A DNA stretch of 64,000 bases. Source: Nematostella vectensis. Its lineage: Eukaryota; Cnidaria; Anthozoa; Actiniaria; Edwardsiidae. Made by a program: the position numbers and the translations under genes. Numbering within the stretch: the first letter of the stretch is position 1; each line of letters begins with the position of its first letter. The notes below the pieces were generated by a model. It was not told the DNA's origin. It saw nothing but the letters and a program-made list of their open reading frames with translations, and made no database searches. This document shows positions 1 through 12,597 of this stretch, piece by piece. The DNA lies in the NCBI RefSeq assembly GCF_932526225.1, contig NC_064047.1:6385501-6449500 (forward strand), in the 5' to 3' direction.

Positions 1-279
1 CCCTCCTCCTAGATCCGCTCCCCTCCCTCTTTTAAGCATAGGCGCATGTGTCATAGGAATAACATCAGTGCACCGCCCTTGGTGATATTAAAGGTTTTTG
101 ATGTTTTTGAGTAAATGTTGAGCGAAACATGTCCATGAGCTGGGAAATATCTCTGGACATCTTAGACGTAGGATAATGGCACGTAGGCGAGACAACTGGT
201 TACTGCTGACAGTTGATTTCAAACTTAACAGTTTGACATTAGTCGGCAATGACCACTATATCAAATACGCCTATTTTAC

Positions 280-3200
280 CTGTCCAGGACTGGTCCGTGT
301 AACCGCCAAAGATGTAGCTGCTCTTTTTCACTATGGTGACGGTTGGTCCCTTGTTGTTACAGTAGCTGTGAAACGTGCTGGCCGCCCATCCATATGAACT
401 GGCTCTATAGCAAAGTCTCCAGGTACTAGAGGGACTCTGCTGCACTGGCCTTAGTTGGTTGTATAGCCAGTAGGTGTCGCCTCTACTTTCGGTTAAGATG
501 GATGAGAATGTAAGCCCTCCTGCAAGATGTCGAGAAATGGGTTTGTTTATTAGCCTAGATCATTGTATTTGAAGCGTCACAAGAGTATAAAATAATCAGG
601 GTTTTAGATATATAAGAAAATACACATAAAAGCAAAAAATTGCATCAAATGGATTGCACGAAAACTAGATTGTGGCTAGCGCTTTATACGTAATGGATTT
701 CGGGTCGGAGATATAATAAACTCATCTCAGATACATAAGAAAAATACATATAAAAGCAAAAAAAAAAAACATCAAATGGATTGCAAGAATCGTCAATGCA
801 AAAGCCTTTTTTTCAGTTGAAGGGTGTTTAGGGAGTCAATTCAAGGCCTTATAACGCCGCCACTGGGGACACGCCCCACCCCATATTCTTAAAACTTAAA
901 ACACCCCATATTCTTAAAACATATTCTTAAAACGTGGCTGTGCCCCCAATATTTCTCAATGTTTCTGTATCGTGTTCCCCTAATTATTCTAGCCATCTAC
1001 TAGTTCTGTCCTTACATAACCTTAAATAAGATAACCCCAATAAGAGCTAGCAGGCTATCGTGCAGTTGCTCATTTGTCAGTGTTTATGAGTAATTTTGTT
1101 ATTGTTTATTTTTAAATACCTTGGTCAAAGTTTGCATCGTAGAACACCTCGACCCAATCAGGCCGAAACCTTTGACTCCCCACCAGCGTGCCGCACGCTG
1201 TTCTATTGTAGCACCCTGGGGGCCGCTCGTACGAATAAGGACTGCTAAATGACCGGCTAGGGTTGTCGAGATCGATCCTCAAATCATGCCCTCCTCCAAA
1301 AGTGGGCCCGTAAGAGCTGTCGTCATAGATGGCATACTCGCAGGGGGAGGTTTTTAAAGGAAGCTTTGTTGGCTTGTATCCTTGTGGGCCGTATAATATG
1401 AACAGAAAGGAATCCCTTGAAGTCTTATATCTCTCCAAGCCTTAAACGGTAAAATGATAGTTTGTCGAAGGAGAAAATACTGTTGCAACAATAATACAAT
1501 GATTATAATAATGATAATGTTAGTGATGAAGATGATGATGGTGGAGATGGTGATAGCGGTAGTAATATCTTGAATATCGGTGCCTGTGAGTGTTGTCGTG
1601 CTTGATATTGATCATGCTGATGATTTTCGTGCTTGTGGTGGTGTGGATGAGGATAAATGATTATAATGGTGATGATGTTGACAATTGTGATGGATGATGG
1701 TTGCAATGATGATAATAGTTCATGGGCGGGTACAGGGGTGGTTAAGGAGTTGATTTGTCACCCCCACCCTTTCTTGGAAAATTTCTGAGAGCCTAAAAAA
1801 TCCTTCAATATTTGTAGTCTTCTTTTGATTATACCCCTGTTTAAGTAACTCCTCCTTTTAATCCATCTGTCTGAAATCTCAACAATGCCCAATCTGATAA
1901 AGATAAAAATAAGATCGGTATGAGTAACACTTACTCCCCCATGAAACATCCGTGTATCCACCGAATACAAAATCCCCGACGTACACAATGGTTACTGTGG
2001 GCCCTCTGCTGTTGCATCCACTGTGAAACATCCGGGCTGACCCTGCGTTATAGTAGCTTTGATAGCACGGTCTCCAGTTTGCCGAAGCGCTGACTTCTGT
2101 CTTCACAAGGAACCTATATAGATCTTCTAAGTAATGATCGTCAATCCACGTCAGATTAGAATAAGACTCCAGACCTTTAAGACACGAAAAGTAAAAAAAC
2201 AATTTAGCATTAGATAAAGTTAGGAGCAATGGATTGGGTAAACTTTCTCAGGGATTGGCTTTTAGATACTAGACTAGAATGGATTCTATCCCTGAGTGTA
2301 CACTGACAAACTCCGTTCCAGGCGAAATAAAAGCTGAATCCTCTTCTACCACGGGGAAAATAAATAAATAAAATAAAAGCATGATTATTGCACAATAGGA
2401 AAGAATTATCACCTTGGCATTTGAACGTACGACACGACTTGATCTCGTCACCCTCCCCCTGACAGTCAGCTCCGCCGTAACGAGGAGAGGGCCTGGTGCA
2501 GGTACGATTGCGTGACTTGACTCCGCCTCCGCAGGTCTCGTTACACGCGGTCCAGTTGGACCAGGAGGACCAGCCGCCGTTTACTGAGCGATTCAAATTA
2601 AGATGCGACATACTCAATAATATATATGCACACTACAGATGACGAATACGAAAATTAGATGCAACATAGTAACAACATTGTAAATGCAGAGCCGTATTAG
2701 GCCTCGACAAATTGAGGGGAGGGGAGGGCACGGTACAGAAACATCAAAAAAATTGTGGGGGCACAGCCACGCCCCTACTTGTTATTTCGTTATATATTTT
2801 TTAAATATTTCGGGAGAGGGGGGGGGGGGGGGGGGGCAATGCCCCCAGTACCCAACCCCCTGCTACAGCCCTGAAATGTAATAATAGTAATAAGGGGACC
2901 ATTGTGTAGTCTTTACAGTTGTTTTTACTCCAATATGATGACTGAAATTAATCGCTTTTGCTTTGACGCAAATCATAAAAATAAACTTTATACATTCAAA
3001 ACATCATGTTATTTTACTAATTACTGCACGAATGATATGAATGTGTACAATGATATGGAGTGGAGAACCAGCTGCTACCATACTTCATATTATGACCTAA
3101 TTATGCGAGCCTATTCGGGCATGAGCAAATAACTCACGAAATAGTAATAATTGCTACATATAAATTCTAAGAATTACAATTATCCTGCAAGGTAAGTGTA

Positions 3201-6200
3201 CTTTTTGTTCCTTTTTTAGAATATCAAAATGGAAACATAGGAAACACAGTATCGGACAGAACCCGGCAAAATAAGACGTTTCGTCACTCGTCACTTGTGC
3301 AAAAGAAAAAAAAAAACATTTGCGCAAAAACGGTAGCAGGAGATATGGGGTTGGTGTTGCGCTTCCTTACATTTTGTCGCAGTCGTTTTGCAAGGATGGT
3401 TGTTGCAGTTTCTCTCCTCTCGGTTATCTCCCCGGCACGCAGGCCGATCTAACCCACGGAAAGGATTCAAGCAGAACCTGGTTCGTGATTGGACACCACC
3501 AGAACACGTGACACTGCATGTAGTCCAGTTTGACCAGTTTGACCAGGTGTCGTAATCTGTAAGTTTACACACGATAAAAAATAGATAAAGGAAGAATCAA
3601 ATTAAACAAAGAGTTCTAAAATCTTACCCATTATATCTATTCAGTCTCAATCGCAAGACAGTTAATGGTTGGGGCCTTTTTAATATAATGGCCAATTTTT
3701 CGTTTTTGTCCTTTATTTTGAAACAAAATCCCTTGTATGCTTTATGTCCTATGAAGTTCAACGCGTTTCCTAACCTTTACTAACAATGCATACCTGAACA
3801 AGATGACGAATAGCACCATGTTTCTTCGTTGTCTTCACCCGAGCAGGTAGATGATTGACAGATGCGAACACGTGATTTGACGCCCCTCCCACAAGGCAGG
3901 GCAGAACAGGAAGACCATTTCGTCCATTCAGACCAACCTTGTCCTGAAATAAGTAAACGGAGCAAAACATGACTGTTATATTTGCCAATCACGGGTGTCA
4001 ATCTTAATCCCCTCTCTGAGGGGGAAGGGGAGAATTTGGTAACATACGTTTATCATACAGATGGTGGCAATCCAGTCTCTCCTCAACATGATATGGTGTT
4101 TTTCGATTTTTGCGCGATATCAAGCTAAAGCTCTTCACATGCACCTTGATGGTGGCTACAGAGGGAAATATGAACGCTAGGTTTTCCAAAATATTTCCTT
4201 GAAAGTTAAAAGATGGTAACTTAAGCATTTTAGCTCGGTACATTCTAAATTTTTGAGAAAAAAAAACAATGTTTAGATCGCGAACATTGGCTAGACAATC
4301 CAAGAACGTGAGTGACTGAACAAATCAGAACAAAGGCCAAAGGCGAACATATAGACCTAGGTTATAAGCGTAGTATAACTGATGTCGATATCCCCTTCAC
4401 TGCTATAGCAACAAACTAGAACCCAATTTTTTTTAAATCTCAAAGTCAAAATCCAGCTCGTGAGCAACACATTGCCACAGTGGGCGCAATAAAAACTCAT
4501 CTAAAACGTAACTACCACTTCCACTAGTTTGATGGAAGTGCACTTATTAAAACAAATGAATTTTCATGTGATTGTTGTTTGGTTTGTGGTCTAAAAATTG
4601 GGCTTTAAAATATCTAAATTTGACATTGGTAACCGCCTTCTCTAATTAGAAGACAGACGTACAGACTGACTACTTGTCTACTTGTGCGCCCTTTTCCAAA
4701 CTCAATATTTCTCGCAGAGAATTTCTAAATACTCGATAAGAAAAACTAACATGTTCGTCGTTTAAGTTTCTCAGAGCTGAAATGGTCGAGTGTCGTACAA
4801 AGAACGGTATGGTCGTAAGTCCTTGCTTGTGCCACTAAGGACCGTTTAGTAGAAGTGTTATTGCTTCTTTTCCGCGTAGTCCCGCTCACCAATTCCTGGG
4901 CATGCGCCTGTTTTCGCCGTGAACTGTGCTACGAAAAGCTTCGGATAGCTGAATAACAGATGCAAATCATTCATCTTAATAGAAGATAGAAGTGTTTATT
5001 TCAAGAATTAGCCTTTGGATCACATACGCGCACAAATATTCCAATCAAAATGACGTTTCAATTTTGTTTAATGGGTTTTCGAAAAAAAATTAAATGCCCC
5101 GCGTCATAAAGATGTTGTTGTCATGTCTCTTTGCGCAAGAATTCCCTTAATTTGTTTGTTCCAAGATTGAAAGAAAAACATTACTTTTTAATTGTTTTGA
5201 TACGCACTGATTTATTACATCTTTGTAGACAAAAATACACATGATTTTGCTACTTATTCGCGGTTGTCATCGCCACCTAAATTAGACAAACGTGTGTAAG
5301 TTAAGATATTTTTTTATCTAAAACACCTTTTTAGATCAGTGAAACACACCTCTTCCTCGTTGTAGTTGTTGTTTTGTGTGTGTGTTTGTTTTGCGTAGAA
5401 ATAAAATCATATACATGCACGAGTATGACTTTAAACACAGGAGCTCCCTAGAAACCCAAGGCTTACAGGTAAACCTCAGGCGCGTTCCCAAGCAGGATTG
5501 GCTGAGGGGGGTGGGGGGTGCGCAGTCGTAGGTATCATATGGAAAAAACTTAGTATTTGAAGATTCCTTAATAAGGAATGACCCAAAAGGCACCACGCGC
5601 ACCCCCCTGTGTACGCGCCTGAACTTCAGTAATTTCAAACGCCGTCACAGAGTGCTCTGGTATGGCAAAAGGCCCCGTGAAAACAGCGCCAACATCGGCC
5701 GACATTGCTAGCAAAGTCTCGCCTGACTGACCACAAAACAAAGGGAATAATGGCGTAATACCTTGCAGAAATTCCTAACATTGTGTGTAAACAGCGATAA
5801 CCTTGTTAAGCCAGCGACCGCCAGGATCCCACTTGCAGTGCTGGCAGCGTTTGCAGGGCGCTTTCTACAGGGCTGGGAGCTATGTGCTTCAGATCACTTT
5901 GTGTCGGCGCACGCATGATAGGATGGTACCCACAAAGGTAATGTGGCTGCACCAATGACTGAGCGGACGTCTGGATTTATTCTTACTTTGTTATACCTAT
6001 AGTTCATTACCTGATTTCATGGCTTGAATTTTATGCACGCCATAAAGAGTCGCACCGAGTCCAGACGAGCCGAGCAGAGCAGTCACGGCGACCACACCCA
6101 CCAGCACCAGCCCCAGGCGCACCCCACAGAGGCCACCACCACGCGACGGCTTGCCCCCATCCAGGGCGGGACGGATGGTGTCGTCACCCTGAACACCCGA

Positions 6201-6374
6201 GGGACCGGCACCCTCATCTTGAGTGCCCAAGTCAACAGCTACACTTGCGTCAGCACCGTGTTTGTCAGTAGGCTCTTCAGTCTGTTGATTGGGCGAGTCT
6301 GGTGAGTTCACGGGTGAGACTTTGGAGTTTTTTGCTCCTGGCTGGGATGTAGGTTTTGCACCGTCTTTACCCAT
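280..6374 (-). CDS. Type II membrane protein with three TSP1 repeats and TLDc domain(s), 5' complete
   Basis: Coding exons in transcript order are 6374-6011, 3943-3794, 3556-3371, 2583-2413, 2174-1935, 1440-1120 and 519-280. Every junction has AG/GT ends and phase 1, so the frame stays open. Exon 1 (residues 1-121) gives a Pro/Ser/Gly-rich cytoplasmic tail of about 86 residues and one membrane segment (about 87-108), so a type II protein is inferred. Next come three thrombospondin type-1 repeats (122-171, 172-233, 234-290) with WxxWxxW and CSVTCSGG/CNETCGGG signatures. Residues 291-477 form a TLDc domain (GPTVTIV, FGGYTDVSW, YGPTFGGGHDL, VEVFY). The last exon repeats the TLDc N-half (SSILTES, WRLCYRAS, FGGYTDQSW); its C-half would lie off the left edge. 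The protein could instead end after the first TLDc at a TAA (1112-1114). TLDc is normally intracellular, so an extracellular copy is odd. Gene identity is unknown; the domain calls are strong. Confidence 0.82.
860..960 (-). repeat. Dispersed repeat family A, partial copy
   Basis: Read on the minus strand this contains the same words as the copies at 2687-2876 and 49572-49734: CAGAAACATT, an AATATTGGGGGCACAGCCACG-like core and a CCCC-rich end. It lies in the intron between the two TLDc N-half exons. Confidence 0.5.
1105..1110 (-). terminator. Candidate polyadenylation signal after first TLDc domain
   Basis: AATAAA lies on the minus strand directly after the in-frame TAA that would end the TSP1-TLDc protein if the donor at 1118-1119 is not used. 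It supports a short isoform, but such hexamers are common in AT-rich DNA. Confidence 0.3.
1504..1710. repeat. Degenerate GAT/GGT microsatellite
   Basis: About 200 bp of imperfect GAT, GGT and AAT triplets, in the intron between the two TLDc-coding exons 2174-1935 and 1440-1120. Reading frames across it are low-complexity and not credible genes. Confidence 0.75.
2687..2876 (+). repeat. Dispersed repeat family A with internal poly-G tract
   Basis: Starts near GCCGTATTAGGCCTCGA and ends near CCCCCTGCTACAGCCCTG. It shares core words with 49572-49734 (GGGGGCACAGCCACGCCCCTACT; here split by small changes) and holds a run of about 20 G at 2817-2836. Near-inverted ends suggest a non-autonomous DNA element. 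It lies in the intron between the third and second TSP1 exons. Confidence 0.55.
3944..6010 (-). other. Intron 1 of the TSP1-TLDc gene
   Basis: This 2.1 kb stretch between the signal-anchor exon and the first TSP1 exon has no exon I can support in either strand. The open frames at 4004-4303 and 5336-5638 show no domain and no matching splice phase. It contains one MITE (5477-5621). Confidence 0.6.
5477..5621. mobile_element. MITE family B, terminal inverted repeat CAGGCGCGT/ACGCGCCTG
   Basis: The left end reads CAGGCGCGTTCCCA and the right end TGTGTACGCGCCTG. Inside are AGGATTGGCTGAGGGGGG and GTGCGCAG, words shared with copies at 38355-38504 and 48304-48483. No coding capacity. Confidence 0.6.
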
Positions 6375-6479
6375 GCTTCAGTGTTGCCTTAGCGAATGTG
6401 TTTTTCTAGTAAACTTGCTGCTTCAGTAAGTTGTTGTTTAAGTAAAGTTTAACCTTCCACTGACACTGCTAGATGACGT

Positions 6480-9400
6480 CTGGCTCACAATTGATTTATC
6501 CACAATTTTAACCGGTAGTAGCAAAACAAAAGGTTAATACCTCTTTAATACTTATTTACTTTTGGATATCGGTGACAATGTAGGAATTCACGCCAAGAAA
6601 GTCGTGACGTTTTCATGATATGTATTTTGCGTTAAAAATGTTCCATGCGAAGGGGGATTGCGCTTAAAAGCTTTCGTGAAATTGAAAAAAAATATAGAAA
6701 AGCCTATAAATTTGAAGAGATAAAAATATATACAGAGTAACAAGTATTGCCATTGTTTTTGCTAAGACCGTACCATGCCATTCAGTAGCCAAAAACTTAC
6801 GGGATTCAAGCGTCGCAGTTTGCGTCTTTACCCCCTAGCCCGAACAGCTGGTTTGCAGGATAAAATTTTATTTTTCAGAATTCTTCATGAAAGCCTTTGA
6901 GACTTCATTTGAGAGCAGAGGCGTATTAGCCAGCTTATAAAGATACGGGTCAAATAATAGCAAAATCATAGATAAGGACCCGCGATCGATTTATGCCCCC
7001 CCCCCCCTTTTGTAGCGTGCGCCTGTCCTCGCACGTAAAGAAAGCGAGTATTTGCAATCGCTTATTGACTTAAATCGGGCAAAAACAAGGAAGAAAAATG
7101 GATCCTAAAAGATGCTGAGTTTTTTTCAGAATGAATTATATTGCCTTTGCCTGCCCATTCGTCAAATGCCGGAAATTACTCGAATAAGGGCTGTGGCGCA
7201 TATTATAATATTTTTTATATGGTAGGCGAGACGCTGTCTTATCTCTGTTTCATCTTTAGATGAAAACTGTATTTTTTACGTGCAGGGAGTTAAATCTCCC
7301 AGAAACGTAACAAAACAAGCTTTCAGTAATAAAATGTTGTGGCGGCTAGTACTGTCTGTTTCTGTTGCTTCCCTTCTGCCGTACAGTCCCCATTTTCATC
7401 GGATTCTCATAAGTCGTGCAGCATGTTAAGGCGAGGCGTTCAATTGAAGGAGGCGCATACTCGGGGAAAGTGCTTACTCGAGCAGTTTTGGTAAAAAAAA
7501 AAAAAAGAAAAGACAATGCCCTTCATGTGACATTTAAAAAAAAATCCAAGTTTTTAAAGTACATATTCGACCGCCTCATATGAGAAAAAAAAAGACACAG
7601 TAGAAGCTTCTTGTGAGCGACAACCCTTGGGAACTGAAAACTGTGGTCGTAAACTGAACTTCAAAACAAAACAAAAAATTCTGACTGTTGGTGGTTTAGA
7701 ATTGTGCTCGATTGCGAGAGTGGCCGCTAGGGCCTGGACTAAATGTACAGGGGATTTGAACCTTTGTAAGTCCAAGGGTTCACCCTATGTCTATGTCTAT
7801 GTGGCTTGAGACTGCTAACAAAAAATATTCAATATTGAAAAAATCGAAGCTGCAATGTAAATCCACACGTTATTTTCGGCTTTGACATGATTAACAAGCT
7901 TTGATCTATGCAATTCACGTGTTGTCATGGTGATAAAACTGCCTTTTTTCATATCTGGAACGCATTTTATTTGATTAAAGAAAGACATTGTGCTTCTAAG
8001 CAACGTATGCGTAATCAAAGAATGTTTTTACTCGATATGATATGCATATAGCCGACGCCGAAACTGGAGCAAGATAAAAGAGGTATCGATGGAATAAAAA
8101 ACCAGTAAACAAACTTACTTCAAGTTAAAATCTAAAGTGATTTATTCGAAAATGCTTATATTAAAAAGAAATATCATTAAAAATGTCATCAATAATTTGT
8201 AAATAGAGAATTATAAGCAGCACACCAAGGCTTAAGTGTAAAATTTGAGCAAAGTTTAAGCAAAAACAAAACGTTCTAGCGTCGAATCGTAGGATACACT
8301 TTAGCTTGATATGCAAACTAAGTTATGAGGTAATTTGCGACGCACATTCTGTCCCTTTATATTGTTTCCTTTGTTTATGTATAATAAAACTCTTGTTTCA
8401 AATTAGAAACTCACAAAGGTAAGAAATCACCAAAACAAATTGTATATCTTTGCGCATCACAAACTCGGATAAGAAATTTTAGTCGTAATGGAAAAATTTA
8501 TAAAATAAGAAAATATGTACACAAGTTTCTTACAAAAATTATATGCACTTATTTCATAAATTAGCAGCCCTATCCGTATCCCGGAACGTACACTATGTGT
8601 GTTTTTTATGAATATATCAAAAAGCAGTTGGAGAGTGTTTAAAAAAAAATTACAATCCCCTGTTCATAATAAAAGTTTTCTTGTATGCCACGACAATTGG
8701 TCAAACAAAATGTCATTATTCCACCACGGAACGAACAAGGCACCGGTCGGTGGACGATGTTTTATCAGGCCTTTCTAACCCGCGCACCTGTCAAGCGAAT
8801 TAATTACCGAACGCGGCCAATGATTGCCTATTGTAAATGACCCGCGCTGTAAGAGCCATGTGCTACCCACTGCATATATCTCAGGCCTCTCAGCTGGCTT
8901 CAAAGACGTGCTTCTGGTAAAGTTTATATTCGTGACGGGATTTTGAGAATCACAAGTTAATCCTTTGGGTAAGTGGTCTGTGTTTTCGTCTATTCAAAAC
9001 GTTAATATCGCTTATGTTTTTGCTTGCTTGAGACATTAACCAAAATTTGATGTTTCGTTGTTGTTTGGATTTCTGGTGTTTTTGAATTACCAACCTTGGT
9101 AGTCTTCCGTGATTTTGCTTTCTACGATTAAGCCTTGGAGTGTTAATCAACTCTTTTCTGTTGTGACTCAAAGGTCTTAATTTTAAGGAATCTTTTTCAC
9201 AAAATAACCCCACAAGCTTCCATGTATCTAATCAACAAAAGATAATAGAAAAAGTTCAATGTTGTCAAGCGAATTTCTATTAATTCGCACACTTTTAATT
9301 GCCAGTGGGGCTGTAGAGAGAGATAAATAGATTTCGCTAGAGTGAGTCTTGGATAATGTATTATGTATCTGCGTAGATCTAAATGCGTCGAAATATATTA

Positions 9401-9630
9401 TTTATAGATAGATCCTTTCCATCTGTCAATTTGAGTAGGGCTCAATGTGTTTGTACAGATTTCCGTTTTTTTCGATGTCTTGAGACTTGAAAAAAAATGA
9501 ATTAAAAGCTAAATTACCAAAACTTAATATACAAGGGAAATAAAGGCTTAATTTGGACGAGACTTATTACGAGGAAATATGCGAATTAACACAAAATCGT
9601 CCTGAATGAATTTTCCAAAAGTTCAACCTT
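6480..9630. other. Intergenic stretch, no gene seen
   Basis: AT-rich DNA between the TSP1-TLDc gene start and the 77-bp tandem array. I see no spliceable coding frame, tRNA or rRNA. Segment 8810-8925 is locally CG-richer, with a CCAAT box in GCGGCCAATGATTG and GCATATAT about 50 bp further on, so it could be a promoter or non-coding first exon of the gene at 12598; this is a guess. Confidence 0.4.
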
Positions 9631-9639
9631 TTTCGGGCC

Positions 9640-10065
9640 ACATTACGAGGAAGCCTTTTATGGCATCTTCCAATCGTATCAGAGTAGCGTAACTATCGTC
9701 GGCGATATTATGTAAATTACGATAACCTTGCCATATGACAAAGGCTCTTATAGCATCTACCAAGCGTAAGGTTCGTCGGCGATATTGTGTAAATTACCTT
9801 AACCTTGCCACATGACAAAGGCTCTTATAGCATCTACCAAGCGTAAGGATCGTCGGCGATATTGTGTAAATTACGATAGCCTTGCCACCATAATACGAGG
9901 AATGCTTTTATGAAATCTTTCAACCGTATCATAGGAGCGTAAGCATCTTCGGCGATATTATGTAAATAACGATAACCTTGCCACATGACAAAGGCTCTCA
10001 TAGCATCTACCAAGCGTAAGCATCTTCGGCGATATTATTTAAATAATGATAACCTTGCCACCATA
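9640..10065 (+). repeat. Tandem array, unit about 77-86 bp
   Basis: Five or so imperfect copies contain ATGACAAAGGCTCTTATAG, CTACCAAGCGTAAG, TCGGCGATATT and ACCTTGCCA. TGACAAAG recurs at 9736 and 9813 (77 bp), and a diverged form starts with ACGAGGAA. No coding content. Confidence 0.8.
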
Positions 10066-10731
10066 TGTTCTAGTCCTGTAATACAGCTGCCCTATATTAC
10101 CAACAAAACACAACTGCCCTACGTACCACACAAGTTAAGCGCTATTTATCACACTTCTGTCGGGTCCAGTGCGTGCAGGTATAGCCCGAGTATTAAGCTT
10201 TGAATTATTTACAGTTTCATCTCCGAATTTTGAAAAATCAATTGCCTAGCACTCAGGCTAGTGCAAAAAAAACTCCGCAATGCGCTTTATTAATTCCGTC
10301 CACAAACTAATAAACTAACGATATATTTAATGACCAATGCTATCGCATTTTTCACGATTCTTTTGGGTGCAATATGTTGATTTTTATACTCAACTTTGAA
10401 TATAACATCAAATGCTCGCAGTAGGATCAGTATAAATATGTTTTTTTTATTACATGGAGGTAGTTCCTTTTAGAAATGATATTTGTACGAATTCGTTTAT
10501 TCATCCAAACTCCGAAACTTGTTCTCCATATTTGTATATAAACATAGCTTTGGTAGCTTTTTTTATTATCTTCCATATTCTCACATCTCGCTTTGTTGAT
10601 TTTGTAACAGTATCAATGCCGCTAAAACACCTTCGAATAACGTTTCCATTGTGGATCTTATTGTATTTGCAAAAAATGTTAGAAAACAAAAATAATACAA
10701 ATATCGTAAACGGGCGGGCGTGAGTCTATAA

Positions 10732-11740
10732 ACACGAGGTTCCGCTATGAAAGGGAAAGCCCCTCACCCCCGGGCTCAAGAACAATCAGTTATCAATCAA
10801 TCATCAATGAGTCAACATGTCAGGACAATTGCTCTGAGCGCTCAATTCAAATTTTATATTATAAACCTTATTTAATGTCATTTCTAGACTTGTCCACCTA
10901 AAATGGTTCTGTTTATAGTAAAATAATGCTATACCAAGTTGTGTGCGCTCTGAAATACGAGAATTTTCATCACAGAGCGATAATAATTTATGCAGATGCC
11001 TTAGATTATGGATGGCGCAAAATTAAATATTTTGCACGAAAAACGTGAGTGGAGAGCAAATCAATAATTTATCAATCTCTTACTGCCTTGTTACCTGTGC
11101 AAAAATAGTTTTATTCCAGCCGACTGAGGCTCTGAGATAAGCAATTTTTAAAGAGACTTATAAGTTGGACTGCTAGCTTGTGGCATGCGCAGATGCGCGG
11201 CATTTCGTATTATTGAGGGAGCCATTTAAACACGGGGTTCTGCTATAAAAAGGGAAAGCTCCTTCCACCCCCGGGCTTTGCAATCATAATCAGAACACTG
11301 CAACGCTAGCAGTCACAAATCATAAGCCTCCTGTAAAATTGCTTTTCTCTGAGCCCCAGTCAGCTGGAATAAAACTTTTTTGCACAGGTATCAAAACAGT
11401 TGTGTGATCGATAAATTAGTGATTTGCTGTCCACTCAGGTTTTCAGTGCGAAATTTTAGATTTTGCGCTATCCATAACCTAGCGCACCTGCATAAATTAT
11501 TCTCGCGCTTTGATGAAAATGCTTGTATTGTAGAGCGCACACAGCGGTATAGGATTATTTTACGATAGACAGAAACATTTTTAGATGGACAACTCTAGGA
11601 ATGATATTTATTTTGGTTTAGAATATGAAATTGGAATTTAGCGCTCAGAGCAATTGTCCTGACATGTTGACTCATTGACGGCTGATTGAAAACTGATTGT
11701 TCTTGAGTTCCGTGGTTGGGAGGAGCTTTCCCTTTACGAA
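10732..11740. mobile_element. Large imperfect inverted repeat related to the ACACGAGG element family
   Basis: The left arm (about 10732-11150) begins ACACGAGGTTCCGC and contains TCAGGACAATTGCTCTGAGCG. The right arm (about 11330-11740) carries the same segments in reverse complement, including CAATTGTCCTGACATGTTGA and GAGCGCACACAG. The centre at 11226 holds a second start, TTAA followed by ACACGGGGTTCTGC. A partial copy sits at 25060-25310. The ends resemble the TTAA-flanked element at 41726-43716. No transposase frame is visible, so it looks like a rearranged pair of non-autonomous elements. Confidence 0.6.
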
Positions 11741-12597
11741 GTGCCGCGCATCTGCGCATGCCACAGGTAACCCAAGCTCCGTATTTGTGCCTATTGATCT
11801 TACGGTAAACATTTTACGAAACACAAAAAAGTGAAAAAAAAATACTTGCTGAAAAGAAAAATGTAGTTTAGTATTGTGTTTATGTTCACGTTTTTCGTGT
11901 TCCCTGACCATATTAAAGCGTCCTTGGTGTTTTTGAAGAATTACGATTCAAACAATGTTCAGGACGGACAAATACGGAGCTTTGGGCTACTTGTGCGCAT
12001 GCTCGCCCTTTTTATCTAGCTCTCATTGCAGGTGTGCGCGAATGCTCACCACCCCACCCCCCCCCCCCAAAAAAAAAGGAATCTCCATCAAACAAGTATG
12101 TGTCTCACAGAAAAGGACATTATATGCTTACCGAGAAAAAGGTGCTTGCTTCTTGGGTTTCTCGATCTCGCGGTAGACGAAAAGGTTAACTGTTTAACTG
12201 ACTATTATTCTTTTTCGACAGGGCCGACCTCTTTGACAAATTTAATCTGGAATTTCTGAGGACTGGCTGGCCGCGCAAGACTGGGAAAGAGATAGTTACT
12301 TCAATACTTGTTCTTCAAAAGACGTGTTTCAAGATAGAGATTATATAAACCTGAGAAAAATACTTCCTTTTTAATCTCCTTGTCTGTCTGTCACAGACAA
12401 GTCAGCAAAAAAGCATGCTCACATATCTCCTCATTACTGCAGTTCGAAACCGCTGGCTACATTAATAATAAATCAGAATCTCTAAAAATTCAGCGCGTAT
12501 CAGGAGGCAAGACGGAATTCTAGCGTTAGGTGAAGCAGCATTGATCGTGCAGCTGCAAAGCATTGGTAAATATTACCCGGTGAAAGCTGTATTTGTC

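Noticed and set aside
5997-6374. Treating this frame as a separate small membrane protein ending in KSGNEL
   Set aside because: The last codons run through a GTAATG donor in phase 1, which matches the TSP1 exon downstream; it is better as the first exon of that gene.
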